DNA of 64,000 nt from Staphylococcus ureilyticus (GTDB lineage Bacteria; Bacillota; Bacilli; Staphylococcales; Staphylococcaceae). Below are positions 28,604 to 37,482 of this stretch, piece after piece. The stretch spans positions 46,784 to 110,783 of the forward strand of contig NZ_PPRL01000084.1 in assembly GCF_002902235.1 (NCBI RefSeq), read 5' to 3'. Each line of letters begins with the position of its first letter. The first letter of the stretch is position 1. A program made the position numbers and the translations under genes. The notes beneath the pieces are model-generated. The model had not been told where the DNA came from. It did not search any database and saw only the letters and a program-made list of their open reading frames with translations.

Positions 28604-28938
28604 TTATATTTATAGAGAAAAAATACAATATGATTCGCTGAGTAGTATGTTTGACGATAAAATGGTCATCAAATTTGTTTAATGTTAAATGCAAAATGAC
28701 AAAAATAGCATAGTCCATTTTTGTCATTTAAAACCACAAATGATATTTAGAAAATAATCGATACTAAAACCACAATTATTATATATTTTAGCAAAATATA
28801 TCCGACTACTATATTTTATAGAGAGGATAGCAAGTATCATTTATTGATTTATTGAAAATGTCGAGAGATAAGTACATTTTCCAACTAAGCTAATCTTCCC
28901 TATTTGTCATTTTAAAAATATTTTAGGAGGATGAACAA
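28604..28938. other. Intergenic stretch between araC and the NorB-like gene
   Basis: No gene. It contains the 13-bp inverted repeat at 28694-28729 and then about 200 AT-rich bases leading to the AGGAGG site of the next gene. Confidence 0.5.
28694..28729. repeat. Perfect inverted repeat, possible terminator or operator
   Basis: AAATGACAAAAAT and ATTTTTGTCATTT are exact complements separated by 10 bases. The stem is AT-rich and the 3' side has only TTTAAAA, so an operator role for the exporter is as possible as termination of the AraC gene. Confidence 0.5.
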
Positions 28939-30336
28939 ATGACGCAACAGGGAAATACGAAGAGTTATCAAGGTGACAACAAATTAATATTAGGTATTGT
29001 ATTAGGGGTTGTCACTTTTTGGTTATTTGCGCAATCTTTATTAAACGTAGTTCCTACGTTACAACAATCATTTAATAGTAATATTGGTACAATCAGTATA
29101 GTTGTTAGTATTACAGCATTATTCTCAGGGATGTTTGTTGTTGGTGCAGGAAGTCTAGCGGATAAAGTAGGACGTGTGAGAATAACATATTTTGGTTTAT
29201 GGTTAAGTATCATTGGTTCTTTATTGATTATAATTAGTAATCTACCAATACTACTTATCATAGGAAGGGTAATTCAAGGTTTATCAGCAGCAGCAATCAT
29301 GCCTTCAACTTTAGCAATTATGAAGACATATTTTGAAGGTAAAGATAGACAGCGTGCACTGAGTTACTGGTCGATTGGTTCATGGGGTGGCTCAGGTTTA
29401 GCATCTTTATTCGGTGGTATGGTTTCAACTTTTATTGGTTGGAGATGGATTTTTATTTTATCTATCATTGTTGCACTAATTGCAATGTTATTAATAAAAG
29501 GGACACCGGAAACGAAATCTGATAGTACAACAAACTTGAAATTTGATTTTACTGGGCTAATTCTTTTTGTAGTTATGATGTTAAGTATTAATGTCGTGAT
29601 TACGCAAAGTGGTACATTTGGCATGCTTTCACCTATAATAATAGGATTGCTTATTGTATTTATTATCACAACTATAGCTTTTGTCATAGTTGAAAACAAA
29701 AAGCATAATCCATTAATTGATTTTAAATTATTTAAAAATAAAGCTTATACAGGCGCGACATTATCAAATTTCTTACTTAATGGTGTTGCAGGTGCCTTGC
29801 TGGTAGCCAATACATTCGTTCAAAAAGGTATAGGTTTCAACGCATTCCAAACAGGACTTTTATCGATTACATATTTGGTTACTGTATTGTTGATGATTAG
29901 AGTCGGTGAAAAAGTTTTACAAAAAGTGGGTGCTAAAAAACCGATGTTGTTAGGTACAACATTTAATATGGTTGGTATTATTTTAATATCATTTACATTT
30001 TTGCCAAGCGCACTATATGTCGTAGTATGTATCATAGGTTATTTACTATACGGATTAGGATTAGGTTTTTATGCGACACCTTCTACAGATATGGCGATAT
30101 CTAATTCTCCTGAAGATAAAGTTGGTGTAGCATCGGGTATTTATAAAATGGCTTCCTCATTAGGTGGTGCGTTTGGTATAGCTTTATCAGGAGCATTATA
30201 TGGCGTTGTTACAGAAGCTACAAATGTGAAATTTGGAGCGATGGCTGGTTTATGGCTAAATGTATTAATGGCATTGCTTTCATTCGTTATTATTCTTTTA
30301 GCTGTGCCATCATTTAAGAAACAAAATAAAGCATAA
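28939..30336 (+). CDS. norB: NorB-like MFS multidrug exporter
   Basis: A 465-residue 14-segment drug:H+ antiporter (DHA2) strongly resembling S. aureus NorB, which exports quinolones and other compounds. Shared stretches include GVVTFWLFAQSLLNVVPTLQ, LFSGMFVVGAGSLADKVGR, RQRALSYWSIGSWGGSGLAS and NPLIDFKLFKNKAYTGAT. The conserved GRVIQGLSAA motif C region is present. RBS AGGAGGATG is well placed. NorB is under MgrA and NorG control in S. aureus; here a large AraC regulator is immediately upstream. Orthology to norB versus norC is not settled, so the symbol is approximate. Confidence 0.88.
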   Translation: MTQQGNTKSYQGDNKLILGIVLGVVTFWLFAQSLLNVVPTLQQSFNSNIGTISIVVSITALFSGMFVVGAGSLADKVGRVRITYFGLWLSIIGSLLIIISNLPILLIIGRVIQGLSAAAIMPSTLAIMKTYFEGKDRQRALSYWSIGSWGGSGLASLFGGMVSTFIGWRWIFILSIIVALIAMLLIKGTPETKSDSTTNLKFDFTGLILFVVMMLSINVVITQSGTFGMLSPIIIGLLIVFIITTIAFVIVENKKHNPLIDFKLFKNKAYTGATLSNFLLNGVAGALLVANTFVQKGIGFNAFQTGLLSITYLVTVLLMIRVGEKVLQKVGAKKPMLLGTTFNMVGIILISFTFLPSALYVVVCIIGYLLYGLGLGFYATPSTDMAISNSPEDKVGVASGIYKMASSLGGAFGIALSGALYGVVTEATNVKFGAMAGLWLNVLMALLSFVIILLAVPSFKKQNKA

Positions 30337-30415
30337 TTCAATATTACAACGTTGTCATTTGAAAAGTATATAATGACATTAAGGTATCGTATATTTCATT
30401 GGAGGAATGATTATC

Positions 30416-31588
30416 ATGAAACAACTGATTGAAAAATTGAAAGAAAAAGAGGCACGTATGATTGAGATACGTCGATACTTACATCAACACCCAGAACTAT
30501 CATTTTGTGAAAAAGAAACACCTAAGTATATAGAGTCGTTTTATGAAGGTAAAGATTGTAAGGTTGAAACGAATGTAGGACCAAATGGTTTGAAAGTTAT
30601 TATAGATAGCGGTAAACCAGGTAAGACAATCGCAATTCGTGCTGACTTCGATGCTTTACCAATTCAAGAAGACACGGGTCTAGCATTTTCTTCTAAAAAT
30701 GATGGTGTGATGCACGCATGTGGGCATGATGCACATACTGCATATATGTTGATTCTTGCAGAGACACTTATTGAAATGAAAGACCAATTTAATGGTAAAG
30801 TGGTTGTTATACATCAACCTGCCGAAGAAGTACCTCCTGGTGGTGCTCAGTCAATGATTAAAGATGGTGTTTTAGATGGTGTTGATCACGTACTAGGTGT
30901 TCACGTCATGAGTCATATGCCTGCAGGTAATATCTATTATCGAGAAGGAAATGTACAAACTGGGCGTGACTTCTTTAAGCTTAAAGTCAATGGTCAAGGC
31001 GGACATGGCTCTTCGCCACATACAGCAAATGATAGTATTGTAGCAGGTGCATATTTTGTAAATGCTATACAGACCGTTGTTTCCAGACGCTTAAATCCAT
31101 TTGAAACAGGTGTTGTTACCATAGGTTCATTTGATGGTAAAGGACAATTCAATGTGATTAAAGATAGTGTTGAAATAGAAGGTGACGTACGTGCGTTAAC
31201 AGATGATACTAAAAACACAATTAAAAAAGAAGTGACGCGTTTGTCAGATGGATTGGAAGCGATGTTTGGTGTCAAATGTGAATTAGACTACCATGATGAT
31301 TACCCAGCATTGTACAATGATCCTGAGTTTACAAAATTTGTTGTAGACACAATAAAAGAAGCGGATACTGATGCCATTAAAAATGTTGAAAGATGTGAAC
31401 CACAACCGCCTTCAGAAGATTTTGCTTACTATGCAAAAACAATTCCAGGCACATTTATTTATGCTGGTGCTGCACCAGAAAATGGTGAAATCCATCCCCA
31501 CCATCATCCTAAATTTAATATCAGTGAAAGTTCAATGCGAGTTTCTGCAGAAGCAGTAGGATTAACAGTATTAAATTATCTTAAATAA
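30416..31588 (+). CDS. M20 family amidohydrolase (hippurate hydrolase/YxeP-like)
   Basis: A 390-residue metal-dependent aminoacylase-type hydrolase. Seen: the metal ligands in HACGHDAHT (100-108), the Glu pair in HQPAEEVPPGGA, and HGSSPH in the dimerisation domain, then CEPQPPSEDFAYY at the C-terminus. The start is ATG 30416; the in-frame ATG at 30407 is one base from GGAGG and so too close. It probably removes acyl groups from N-acyl amino acids. It lies 80 bases after the NorB-like gene and a terminator follows it. Confidence 0.87.
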   Translation: MKQLIEKLKEKEARMIEIRRYLHQHPELSFCEKETPKYIESFYEGKDCKVETNVGPNGLKVIIDSGKPGKTIAIRADFDALPIQEDTGLAFSSKNDGVMHACGHDAHTAYMLILAETLIEMKDQFNGKVVVIHQPAEEVPPGGAQSMIKDGVLDGVDHVLGVHVMSHMPAGNIYYREGNVQTGRDFFKLKVNGQGGHGSSPHTANDSIVAGAYFVNAIQTVVSRRLNPFETGVVTIGSFDGKGQFNVIKDSVEIEGDVRALTDDTKNTIKKEVTRLSDGLEAMFGVKCELDYHDDYPALYNDPEFTKFVVDTIKEADTDAIKNVERCEPQPPSEDFAYYAKTIPGTFIYAGAAPENGEIHPHHHPKFNISESSMRVSAEAVGLTVLNYLK

Positions 31589-31913
31589 TACAATTACTTA
31601 TGAAAGTTACCATACATTTCTATTGCCGTAGAATACATGATTTACGATAGTAGAATATTGATTAGTATGATAAACCTAATTAATATTTATGAATAAAAAA
31701 CGGGCGCATACGAGGTTTATTACTTGATAAACCATACGTATACACCTGTTTTTTTGTTGTATAAATCACACGTTGATATAGGACAAAAATAAAATTACAT
31801 TAAATAACTAATGAGGTTTTTCGTTAATTAAAAAAGTGATCATGATAACAAAAGGTTTAATATTAGGTCATTTAGTGTATATGTAAATTGAAAAAAAGAA
31901 AGGAATGATTACA
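31589..31913. other. Intergenic stretch before the GIY-YIG-like gene
   Basis: Carries the terminator at 31697-31757; the remainder is AT-rich without recognisable signals apart from the AAAGGA site at 31899-31904. Confidence 0.5.
31697..31757 (+). terminator. Terminator of the M20 gene
   Basis: A long two-part stem: AACGGGCGCATACG with CGTATACACCTGTT, and GGTTTAT with ATAAACC inside, followed by TTTTTTTG. Confidence 0.85.
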
Positions 31914-32378
31914 TTGAATGGCGAGAAAAAAATAAACGCCCTGTTAGATGATTATCAAAAGCAATTAAAGAAATTATTTAAGTATGATAAAGCAAACGCA
32001 CTGAGTTTTGATAATGAAAGTAGAAGTAAAGTCGCAGAACAAAAAGGTGTTTTTGTAATTTTTGAAAATAAAAAACCAATATTTGTTGGGCAAGCTGGTG
32101 GATTTATGACTGGTTTTAAATTTACACAAAAAGATTTATCTGATAAATTAGGCCAATTTAATTCAGCTTCAGACGCTGGTACTGCAAAATTTAGAAAAGC
32201 GTATTTAGCGCATCATGGTTTAGATGAAGCAGAAATGAAAAATATTAAGGCAAGTGAAAAAAATTTAAAGTTTCAATACATTAAGGTTAAAGATAATTTA
32301 GCTTTTATCAATATTTTAGAAATTTTAGCATTAGAATATGCTAAGAAAAATAAAATAAACTTATTTAATTTTGCTTAG
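31914..32378 (+). CDS. GIY-YIG-like nuclease-fold protein, unknown role
   Basis: A 154-residue soluble protein, not a family I can name firmly. Residues 45-65 (GVFVIFENKKPIFVGQAGG) have the shape of the GIY-YIG core, with the first motif as GVFVI and the second as IFVGQ, followed by a run of Lys/Arg and a helix. The usual GIY and YIG letters are degenerate. The start is taken as TTG 31914, ten bases after AGGA; the ATG at 31905 abuts that site and cannot use it. It has its own promoter space and lies 45 bases before an esterase gene, possibly cotranscribed. Confidence 0.6.
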   Translation: MNGEKKINALLDDYQKQLKKLFKYDKANALSFDNESRSKVAEQKGVFVIFENKKPIFVGQAGGFMTGFKFTQKDLSDKLGQFNSASDAGTAKFRKAYLAHHGLDEAEMKNIKASEKNLKFQYIKVKDNLAFINILEILALEYAKKNKINLFNFA

Positions 32379-32423
32379 TTAAAATCTATGTGTATTTGAA
32401 CTGCTGAGAAAGTGGTGATTAAA

Positions 32424-33116
32424 ATGAATATTGGAACATTTAAAATTCATTTTCAACAACATGATATTTTTGTGAAATTGCCCAAAGCATACGATGAAGC
32501 AAAAGAAAGTGGTTATTCACTTATATTAGTGCAAGATGGAGACGAGTTATTTAAAGATATTGAGCGAGATATGATATTGGTTGGAGTACAGTCCAACAAT
32601 AGAAATCAGGATTATAGCCCATGGGAAACGGTTGTAGATGGGGTTCATTATAAAGGGGAAGCGGATGCTTATATTTTATGGATGACTAAGCATTTGCTTC
32701 CTTATTTAAGAAAATGTTTTAATATATCACAAAGAAACGAAGATATCTGTATAGCTGGCGCTTCACTAGGTGGATTACTTGCTTTGTATACATTATTTAA
32801 AAGTCCAGAAAATTTTGGCAGCTACATATTAATATCACCTTCTGTATGGTACCCAGGATTTGTACAGTTTATGAAACAACAAACCGTTATTAAAGATGGC
32901 AAACAAATTTATTGGTATGTCGGAGCGCTCGAAGGACAACAACAATTTAGCATGAAACAAGAGATGTTTCTTCGAACAGAATTCGCTGTAGATATATTAA
33001 GTGAATTACTGTTTTCTGACAAAGCAATATTTTATTATACTACTAATAGGAACGGTAAACACAATGTATTGTATTTTAAAAGCTATTTTGCTAAAGCAAT
33101 TAAGAAATTATTTTGA
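32424..33116 (+). CDS. Alpha/beta hydrolase, esterase D-type
   Basis: A 230-residue cytosolic esterase-like protein. Residues 112-117 GASLGG contain the nucleophile Ser114, an Asp is expected around 150-170, and the His in NGKHNVLYF near residue 214 completes the triad. The N-terminal beta-strand region (SLILVQDGDELF) matches the esterase D/YbbA superfamily, whose members include trilactone siderophore hydrolases. No siderophore genes are nearby, so a role there is not supported. ATG 32424 is used with AGTGGTGA as ribosome binding site; an in-frame GTG at 32412 overlaps it. Confidence 0.78.
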   Translation: MNIGTFKIHFQQHDIFVKLPKAYDEAKESGYSLILVQDGDELFKDIERDMILVGVQSNNRNQDYSPWETVVDGVHYKGEADAYILWMTKHLLPYLRKCFNISQRNEDICIAGASLGGLLALYTLFKSPENFGSYILISPSVWYPGFVQFMKQQTVIKDGKQIYWYVGALEGQQQFSMKQEMFLRTEFAVDILSELLFSDKAIFYYTTNRNGKHNVLYFKSYFAKAIKKLF

Positions 33117-33330
33117 TATTGTCAATTTTAAGAAAAAATTAAGTATTTAGTTTAAATTATCAGAAAATTCATAATAATCTGCGGTCAATATCCCCCTTTT
33201 CAATAAAATAATGGTAATATTTTAGTTATATGTATTTTTATAAATTGTATTATCACTGATTGCAATTTTCAGATTTGTAAAATACATGAATGAATATATC
33301 GTTATTAACATTGAAATAGGGGATGCTTTT

Positions 33331-34716
33331 ATGACAGTGAAAATAGAAAAAGTTTCAGGTAGTAAGTTATTAACTGGTATTGTTTTATCTATATTAACAT
33401 ACTGGTTATTTGCCCAAGCATTTTTAAATATTGGACCTAAAATACAAACTACTTTTGATGCGAGTCCGGATATCGTAAATATTTCAGTGAGTCTAACCTC
33501 ATTTGTAACAGGTGTATTTATGGTAGTAGCTGGGAATATATCAGATAAATTTGGTAAAGTGAAATTGACGAGAATTGCTTTAGTGTTAAGTATTGTTGGT
33601 TCTTTGATGTTGATTGCTTCAGGAAATGTTGTAATGCTACTACTTGGTCGTATTGTACAGGGACTTTCTGCAGCGATTATCATGCCAGCCACAATTTCTA
33701 TAGTGAATGATTTTTTTGACGGTGATGATAGACAAAAAGCACTCAGTTTTTGGTCAATCGGTGCATTTGGTGGTACTGGGTTATCTTCCTTTTTTGCAGG
33801 AGCACTGGCTACATTTATTTTTTGGCAGTCTATTTTTATATTATCGATCATATTATCAATTGTAGCTTTAGTTTTACTGCGTAAATTACCAGAAAGTCGT
33901 ATTAATAAAGCAGAAACGAGCCCGTTTGATTATATCGGTTTAATCATTTTTATTATTATGATTGGTAGCATTAGTTTTGTCATCACGCAAGGCTATAAAA
34001 TAGGTTGGTTAAATGCTGTAACAGTAATCTTATTTGTCATATTTTTAATTTGTATATACATATTTTTCAAAGTAGAACGTGTCAAAAAGGTGCCGTTTAT
34101 CGATTTAGATTTATTTAAAAATAGGCCTTATATTGGTGCCGTTTTAGCTAACTTTTTATTGAATACCGGTGTAGGTGTGATTGCTTTATTAAATATGTAC
34201 GTACAATCCGGCTTGAAATTAACAGCTTTCCAAGCAGGATTGTTAACTTTACCTTATTTAATTTCATTATTGCTAGTCATTCGCTTAGGTGAGAAGAGTA
34301 TTAAAAGATTTGGTGCAAAACGCGCAATGATTATTGGCCCAATATTTACTGGCTTGGGTGTATTAATGTTCAGTTTGACATTTTTTGATACTACGCTTTA
34401 TATTGTTGTAGCGCTAATTGGTGCTATATGTTTTGGTGGCGGTACAGGATTATTTGCGACACCAGCTTTAAGTACGGCCGTTTCTACGACTCCACCGGAA
34501 AAAGTAGGTGTTGCTTCAGGGATTTTTAAAATGGGATCTACATTAGGTGGTGCATTCGGTATAGCAATTATGACTTCTATTTTTACTGGTATAATTCAAA
34601 GTGGTCAAAGCATACACATTGCAGCGGGTGTAGGTTTTATCATGGGGACTTGTTTAGTATTATGTGGTGTATTAGCAAGTGCACTTGTTATACCAACACG
34701 GAAAGTGAGTCAGTGA
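33331..34716 (+). CDS. Second NorB-like MFS multidrug exporter
   Basis: A 461-residue 14-segment DHA2 transporter, clearly paralogous to the protein at 28939: TYWLFAQAFLNIGPKI, FVTGVFMVVAGNISDKFG, GRIVQGLSAAIIMPATIS, RQKALSFWSIGAFGGTGLSS and PFIDLDLFKNRPYIGA align with it segment by segment. It is more diverged from NorB/NorC than the first copy. The start MTVKIEKV follows GGGGATG; the longer frame from 33286 has no ribosome binding site. Likely exports lipophilic compounds. No regulator is adjacent. Confidence 0.85.
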   Translation: MTVKIEKVSGSKLLTGIVLSILTYWLFAQAFLNIGPKIQTTFDASPDIVNISVSLTSFVTGVFMVVAGNISDKFGKVKLTRIALVLSIVGSLMLIASGNVVMLLLGRIVQGLSAAIIMPATISIVNDFFDGDDRQKALSFWSIGAFGGTGLSSFFAGALATFIFWQSIFILSIILSIVALVLLRKLPESRINKAETSPFDYIGLIIFIIMIGSISFVITQGYKIGWLNAVTVILFVIFLICIYIFFKVERVKKVPFIDLDLFKNRPYIGAVLANFLLNTGVGVIALLNMYVQSGLKLTAFQAGLLTLPYLISLLLVIRLGEKSIKRFGAKRAMIIGPIFTGLGVLMFSLTFFDTTLYIVVALIGAICFGGGTGLFATPALSTAVSTTPPEKVGVASGIFKMGSTLGGAFGIAIMTSIFTGIIQSGQSIHIAAGVGFIMGTCLVLCGVLASALVIPTRKVSQ

Positions 34717-34984
34717 AGGGTATTTCGTTTATTAATCGCTAGGTTGAGTCTGATATTATGATTCGTTCCACGCCTTTTTTTATTAAACATGTGAAATGGA
34801 GTGATTATGAGGAATATATTTCATGACAAAATGTAGTAAATAAGTAAATCTGATCTTGTTGCTATACAATGACTTAAAGCGTGATTACCGAGTTTTTCTA
34901 TCATGACTTGTATCGACTGTATCTATTTTACATTAAAATATAAAAGGATTATGATAATCACAAAATATACTAGAAAGAAGTGGT

Positions 34985-35521
34985 ATGATGCACTATAAAA
35001 CATATTATGAGTCACCGATTGGTCGGATTGCACTTACGTCAGATGGTGAAGCAATTACAGGCTTGTGGTTACCGAAACACGATGATTTCGAATCAAATTA
35101 TGACGAGGCATTAACAGAAGCGGAATTACCAGTTTTTGAAAAAGTTATTAGTTGGCTCGATAAATATTTTTCAGGAAATAACCCGAAAATTGATTTTGCA
35201 CTGAAACCTATAGGAACCGAATTTAGAGAGCAAGTTTGGGATGTTTTATTGAAAATACCATATGGAGAGACTGTTACTTATGGTGAAATTGCTAAAGAAA
35301 TAGGTGTTAAAAGAAATAAGCCAAATATGTCTTCACAAGCAGTTGGTGGTGCGGTTGGTACAAATCCGATTTCTATTATAATTCCATGTCATAGAGTCGT
35401 TGGAAAAAACGGCAGTCTTACTGGATACGGTGGTGGCATTGATACAAAAATAGAGTTGTTGAAATTGGAAAAAGTAGATATGCAACCGCTTTACAGACCA
35501 AAATATAGTACGAAACCTTAA
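34985..35521 (+). CDS. ogt: Methylated-DNA--[protein]-cysteine methyltransferase
   Basis: A 178-residue suicide repair protein that transfers alkyl groups from O6-alkylguanine in DNA to its own cysteine. The active site IIPCHRVVG places Cys135 as acceptor. GTEFREQVWDVLLKIPYGETVTYGEIA is the DNA-binding HTH lead-in. The N-terminal ribonuclease-like domain is present, so length is normal. Start may be either of two adjacent ATGs (34985 or 34988), preceded by AGAAAGAAG. Single gene between an exporter and a betaine carrier. Confidence 0.93.
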   Translation: MMHYKTYYESPIGRIALTSDGEAITGLWLPKHDDFESNYDEALTEAELPVFEKVISWLDKYFSGNNPKIDFALKPIGTEFREQVWDVLLKIPYGETVTYGEIAKEIGVKRNKPNMSSQAVGGAVGTNPISIIIPCHRVVGKNGSLTGYGGGIDTKIELLKLEKVDMQPLYRPKYSTKP

Positions 35522-35686
35522 GCGTAAATCTGCTCATGACTGAAAATTATTGTAAATAAATATTATTATTTTATACATTTTGTATTTTTTATCAATAAAA
35601 TTTTCTGAAAATATAAAGTTGTTTCTCTTGCTCAGTGTGTTATCCTATAAAACGTCTTTTTTATTATTATTAGAGGGGTGGAAAAT

Positions 35687-37246
35687 TTGGATAATACAAA
35701 AAAGTCGTTTTCTAGTGTGTTTATTTATTCAGCACTAGTCGTAGGCTTATTAGTAGTTATTGGAGCTATTTTTCCAGCTAAATTTGGAGAAATTACTGGT
35801 GTTATTTCTTCTTGGGTGACGAAAACGTTTGGTTGGTATTATATGTTACTGTATACAGTGATTTTAGGTTTTTGTGTATTTTTAGTATTCAGTCCTATTG
35901 GAAAATTGAAATTAGGCAAACCGACAGATAAACCAGAATTTCATACAGTATCTTGGTTAGCGATGTTATTCAGTGCAGGTATGGGCATAGGTTTGGTGTT
36001 TTATGGTTCTTCAGAACCGATATCACATTATTTAGCACCGCCAACAGCAGATCCTGAAACGAAAGAAGCGATGGCACAAGCCTTTAGGTCTTCATTTATT
36101 GATTATGGATTTCATCCTTGGGCAGTTTATGGCGTAGTGGCATTAGGTTTGGCATATTCTCAATTTCGTAAAGGAGAAAATGGCTTAATTTCTAGAACGC
36201 TAAGACCAGTGTTGGGCGATAGAGTAGATGGCCCAATTGGTGTCATAGTTGATGTTTTAGCGGTATTTGCAACTATTATTGGTGTTGCGGTTTCTTTAGG
36301 TGTAGGGGCAATACAGATAAACGGTGGTTTAAATTATTTATTTGGTGTGCCGAATAACTCTGTTGTTCAAGGAATTATTATTGCTGTAGTTACCGTATTA
36401 TTTTTATATAGTGCATGGAGTGGCTTGAGTAAAGGTATCCAATATTTAAGTAATTTAAATATGTTTTTAGCAGCATTGTTGCTTATTGTTATCTTTATTG
36501 TAGGACCAACCGTATTGATATTAAATATGATGACAAGCGGTACTGGTGATTACCTTAATTCACTGATTTTTAATAGTTTAGATGTAGCACCATTAAATGA
36601 ACAAAAAGCTGAGTGGTTGAAAAGTTGGACGATTTATTATTGGGGCTGGTGGATGAGTTGGAGTCCATTCGTGGGTATATTTATTGCGAGAATCTCAAAA
36701 GGTCGTAGTATTCGCGAATTTGTAATTGCCGTATTAGGCGTACCAGTTGTGATTAGTATTATTTGGTTTAGTGCTTTTGGTGTAACTGGCATAGATGTTG
36801 GACAAGCTCATAGCGAGATATTTAAAATGCCACCAGAAACGCAATTGTTCGGTATTTTTAATGAGTTACCATTTGGTTTTGTATTATCAATTATTGCGTT
36901 AGCGTTAATTGCTTCATTCTTTATCACTTCTGCAGACTCTGCAACCTTTGTGCTAGGTATGCAAACTGCATATGGTACATTGAATCCTTCAGGATTTATC
37001 AAAATTGTATGGGGTCTTGCATTAGCAGCGATCGCTTACGTATTATTATTAGCTGGTGGTGATACTGGACTAGATGCATTACAATCAGCGGCAATTATTT
37101 CTGCTTTACCGTTTAGTTTTGTCGTTATCTTAATGATGATTTCCTTATATAAAGATGGAAATGAAGAGCGTAAATATTTAGGGTTATCGTTACAACCTAA
37201 AAGAGAGATTAAAACACAAGATTTAAACGAAACAAATCGTGATTAA
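35687..37246 (+). CDS. opuD: BCCT family glycine betaine transporter (OpuD type)
   Basis: A 519-residue Na+-coupled uptake system for glycine betaine or related osmolytes. Seen: MLFSAGMGIGLVFYGSSEPI near residue 95, WTIYYWGWWMSWSPFVGIFIAR near 310 and FITSADSATFVLG near 410, with 12 membrane segments. It lacks the long acidic tail of the other BCCT gene at 18428, resembling Bacillus and staphylococcal OpuD. The start is TTG 35687 behind GAGGGGTGG; the in-frame GTG at 35678 lies within that site. Followed by its own terminator. Confidence 0.9.
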   Translation: MDNTKKSFSSVFIYSALVVGLLVVIGAIFPAKFGEITGVISSWVTKTFGWYYMLLYTVILGFCVFLVFSPIGKLKLGKPTDKPEFHTVSWLAMLFSAGMGIGLVFYGSSEPISHYLAPPTADPETKEAMAQAFRSSFIDYGFHPWAVYGVVALGLAYSQFRKGENGLISRTLRPVLGDRVDGPIGVIVDVLAVFATIIGVAVSLGVGAIQINGGLNYLFGVPNNSVVQGIIIAVVTVLFLYSAWSGLSKGIQYLSNLNMFLAALLLIVIFIVGPTVLILNMMTSGTGDYLNSLIFNSLDVAPLNEQKAEWLKSWTIYYWGWWMSWSPFVGIFIARISKGRSIREFVIAVLGVPVVISIIWFSAFGVTGIDVGQAHSEIFKMPPETQLFGIFNELPFGFVLSIIALALIASFFITSADSATFVLGMQTAYGTLNPSGFIKIVWGLALAAIAYVLLLAGGDTGLDALQSAAIISALPFSFVVILMMISLYKDGNEERKYLGLSLQPKREIKTQDLNETNRD

Positions 37247-37284
37247 TTCTTATAGGAAATTTCAACATAGTGACTTTAATATGA

Positions 37285-37337
37285 TAAAAGAGGATGCCTT
37301 TATGTAAGTGAAGTAAAAGGCATCCTCTTTCTTTTAT
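37285..37337 (+). terminator. Terminator of opuD
   Basis: Perfect stem AAAGAGGATGCCTTT / AAAGGCATCCTCTTT followed by CTTTTATAT. Confidence 0.9.
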
Positions 37338-37339
37338 AT

Positions 37340-37386
37340 AAAAAGACCCGTAAGTGAATATTAAAAATTCATTTACGGGTTTATAA
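37340..37386 (-). terminator. Terminator of mvaS
   Basis: ACCCGTAAGTGAAT pairs with ATTCATTTACGGGT; on the minus strand it is followed by CTTTTTATA. It lies about 100 bases after the mvaS stop, back to back with the opuD terminator. Confidence 0.75.
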
Positions 37387-37482
37387 ATAATCTTTGATGT
37401 TAGATAAAGTTATTCAGATATAGACCTTTTTATGTCATTAATCATTCTGAATAAAGTGAGATAAGATTAAGTGAATTGAAAC

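Noticed and set aside
33222-33851. A 209-codon minus-strand frame
   Set aside because: Antisense shadow of the second NorB-like exporter and its leader.
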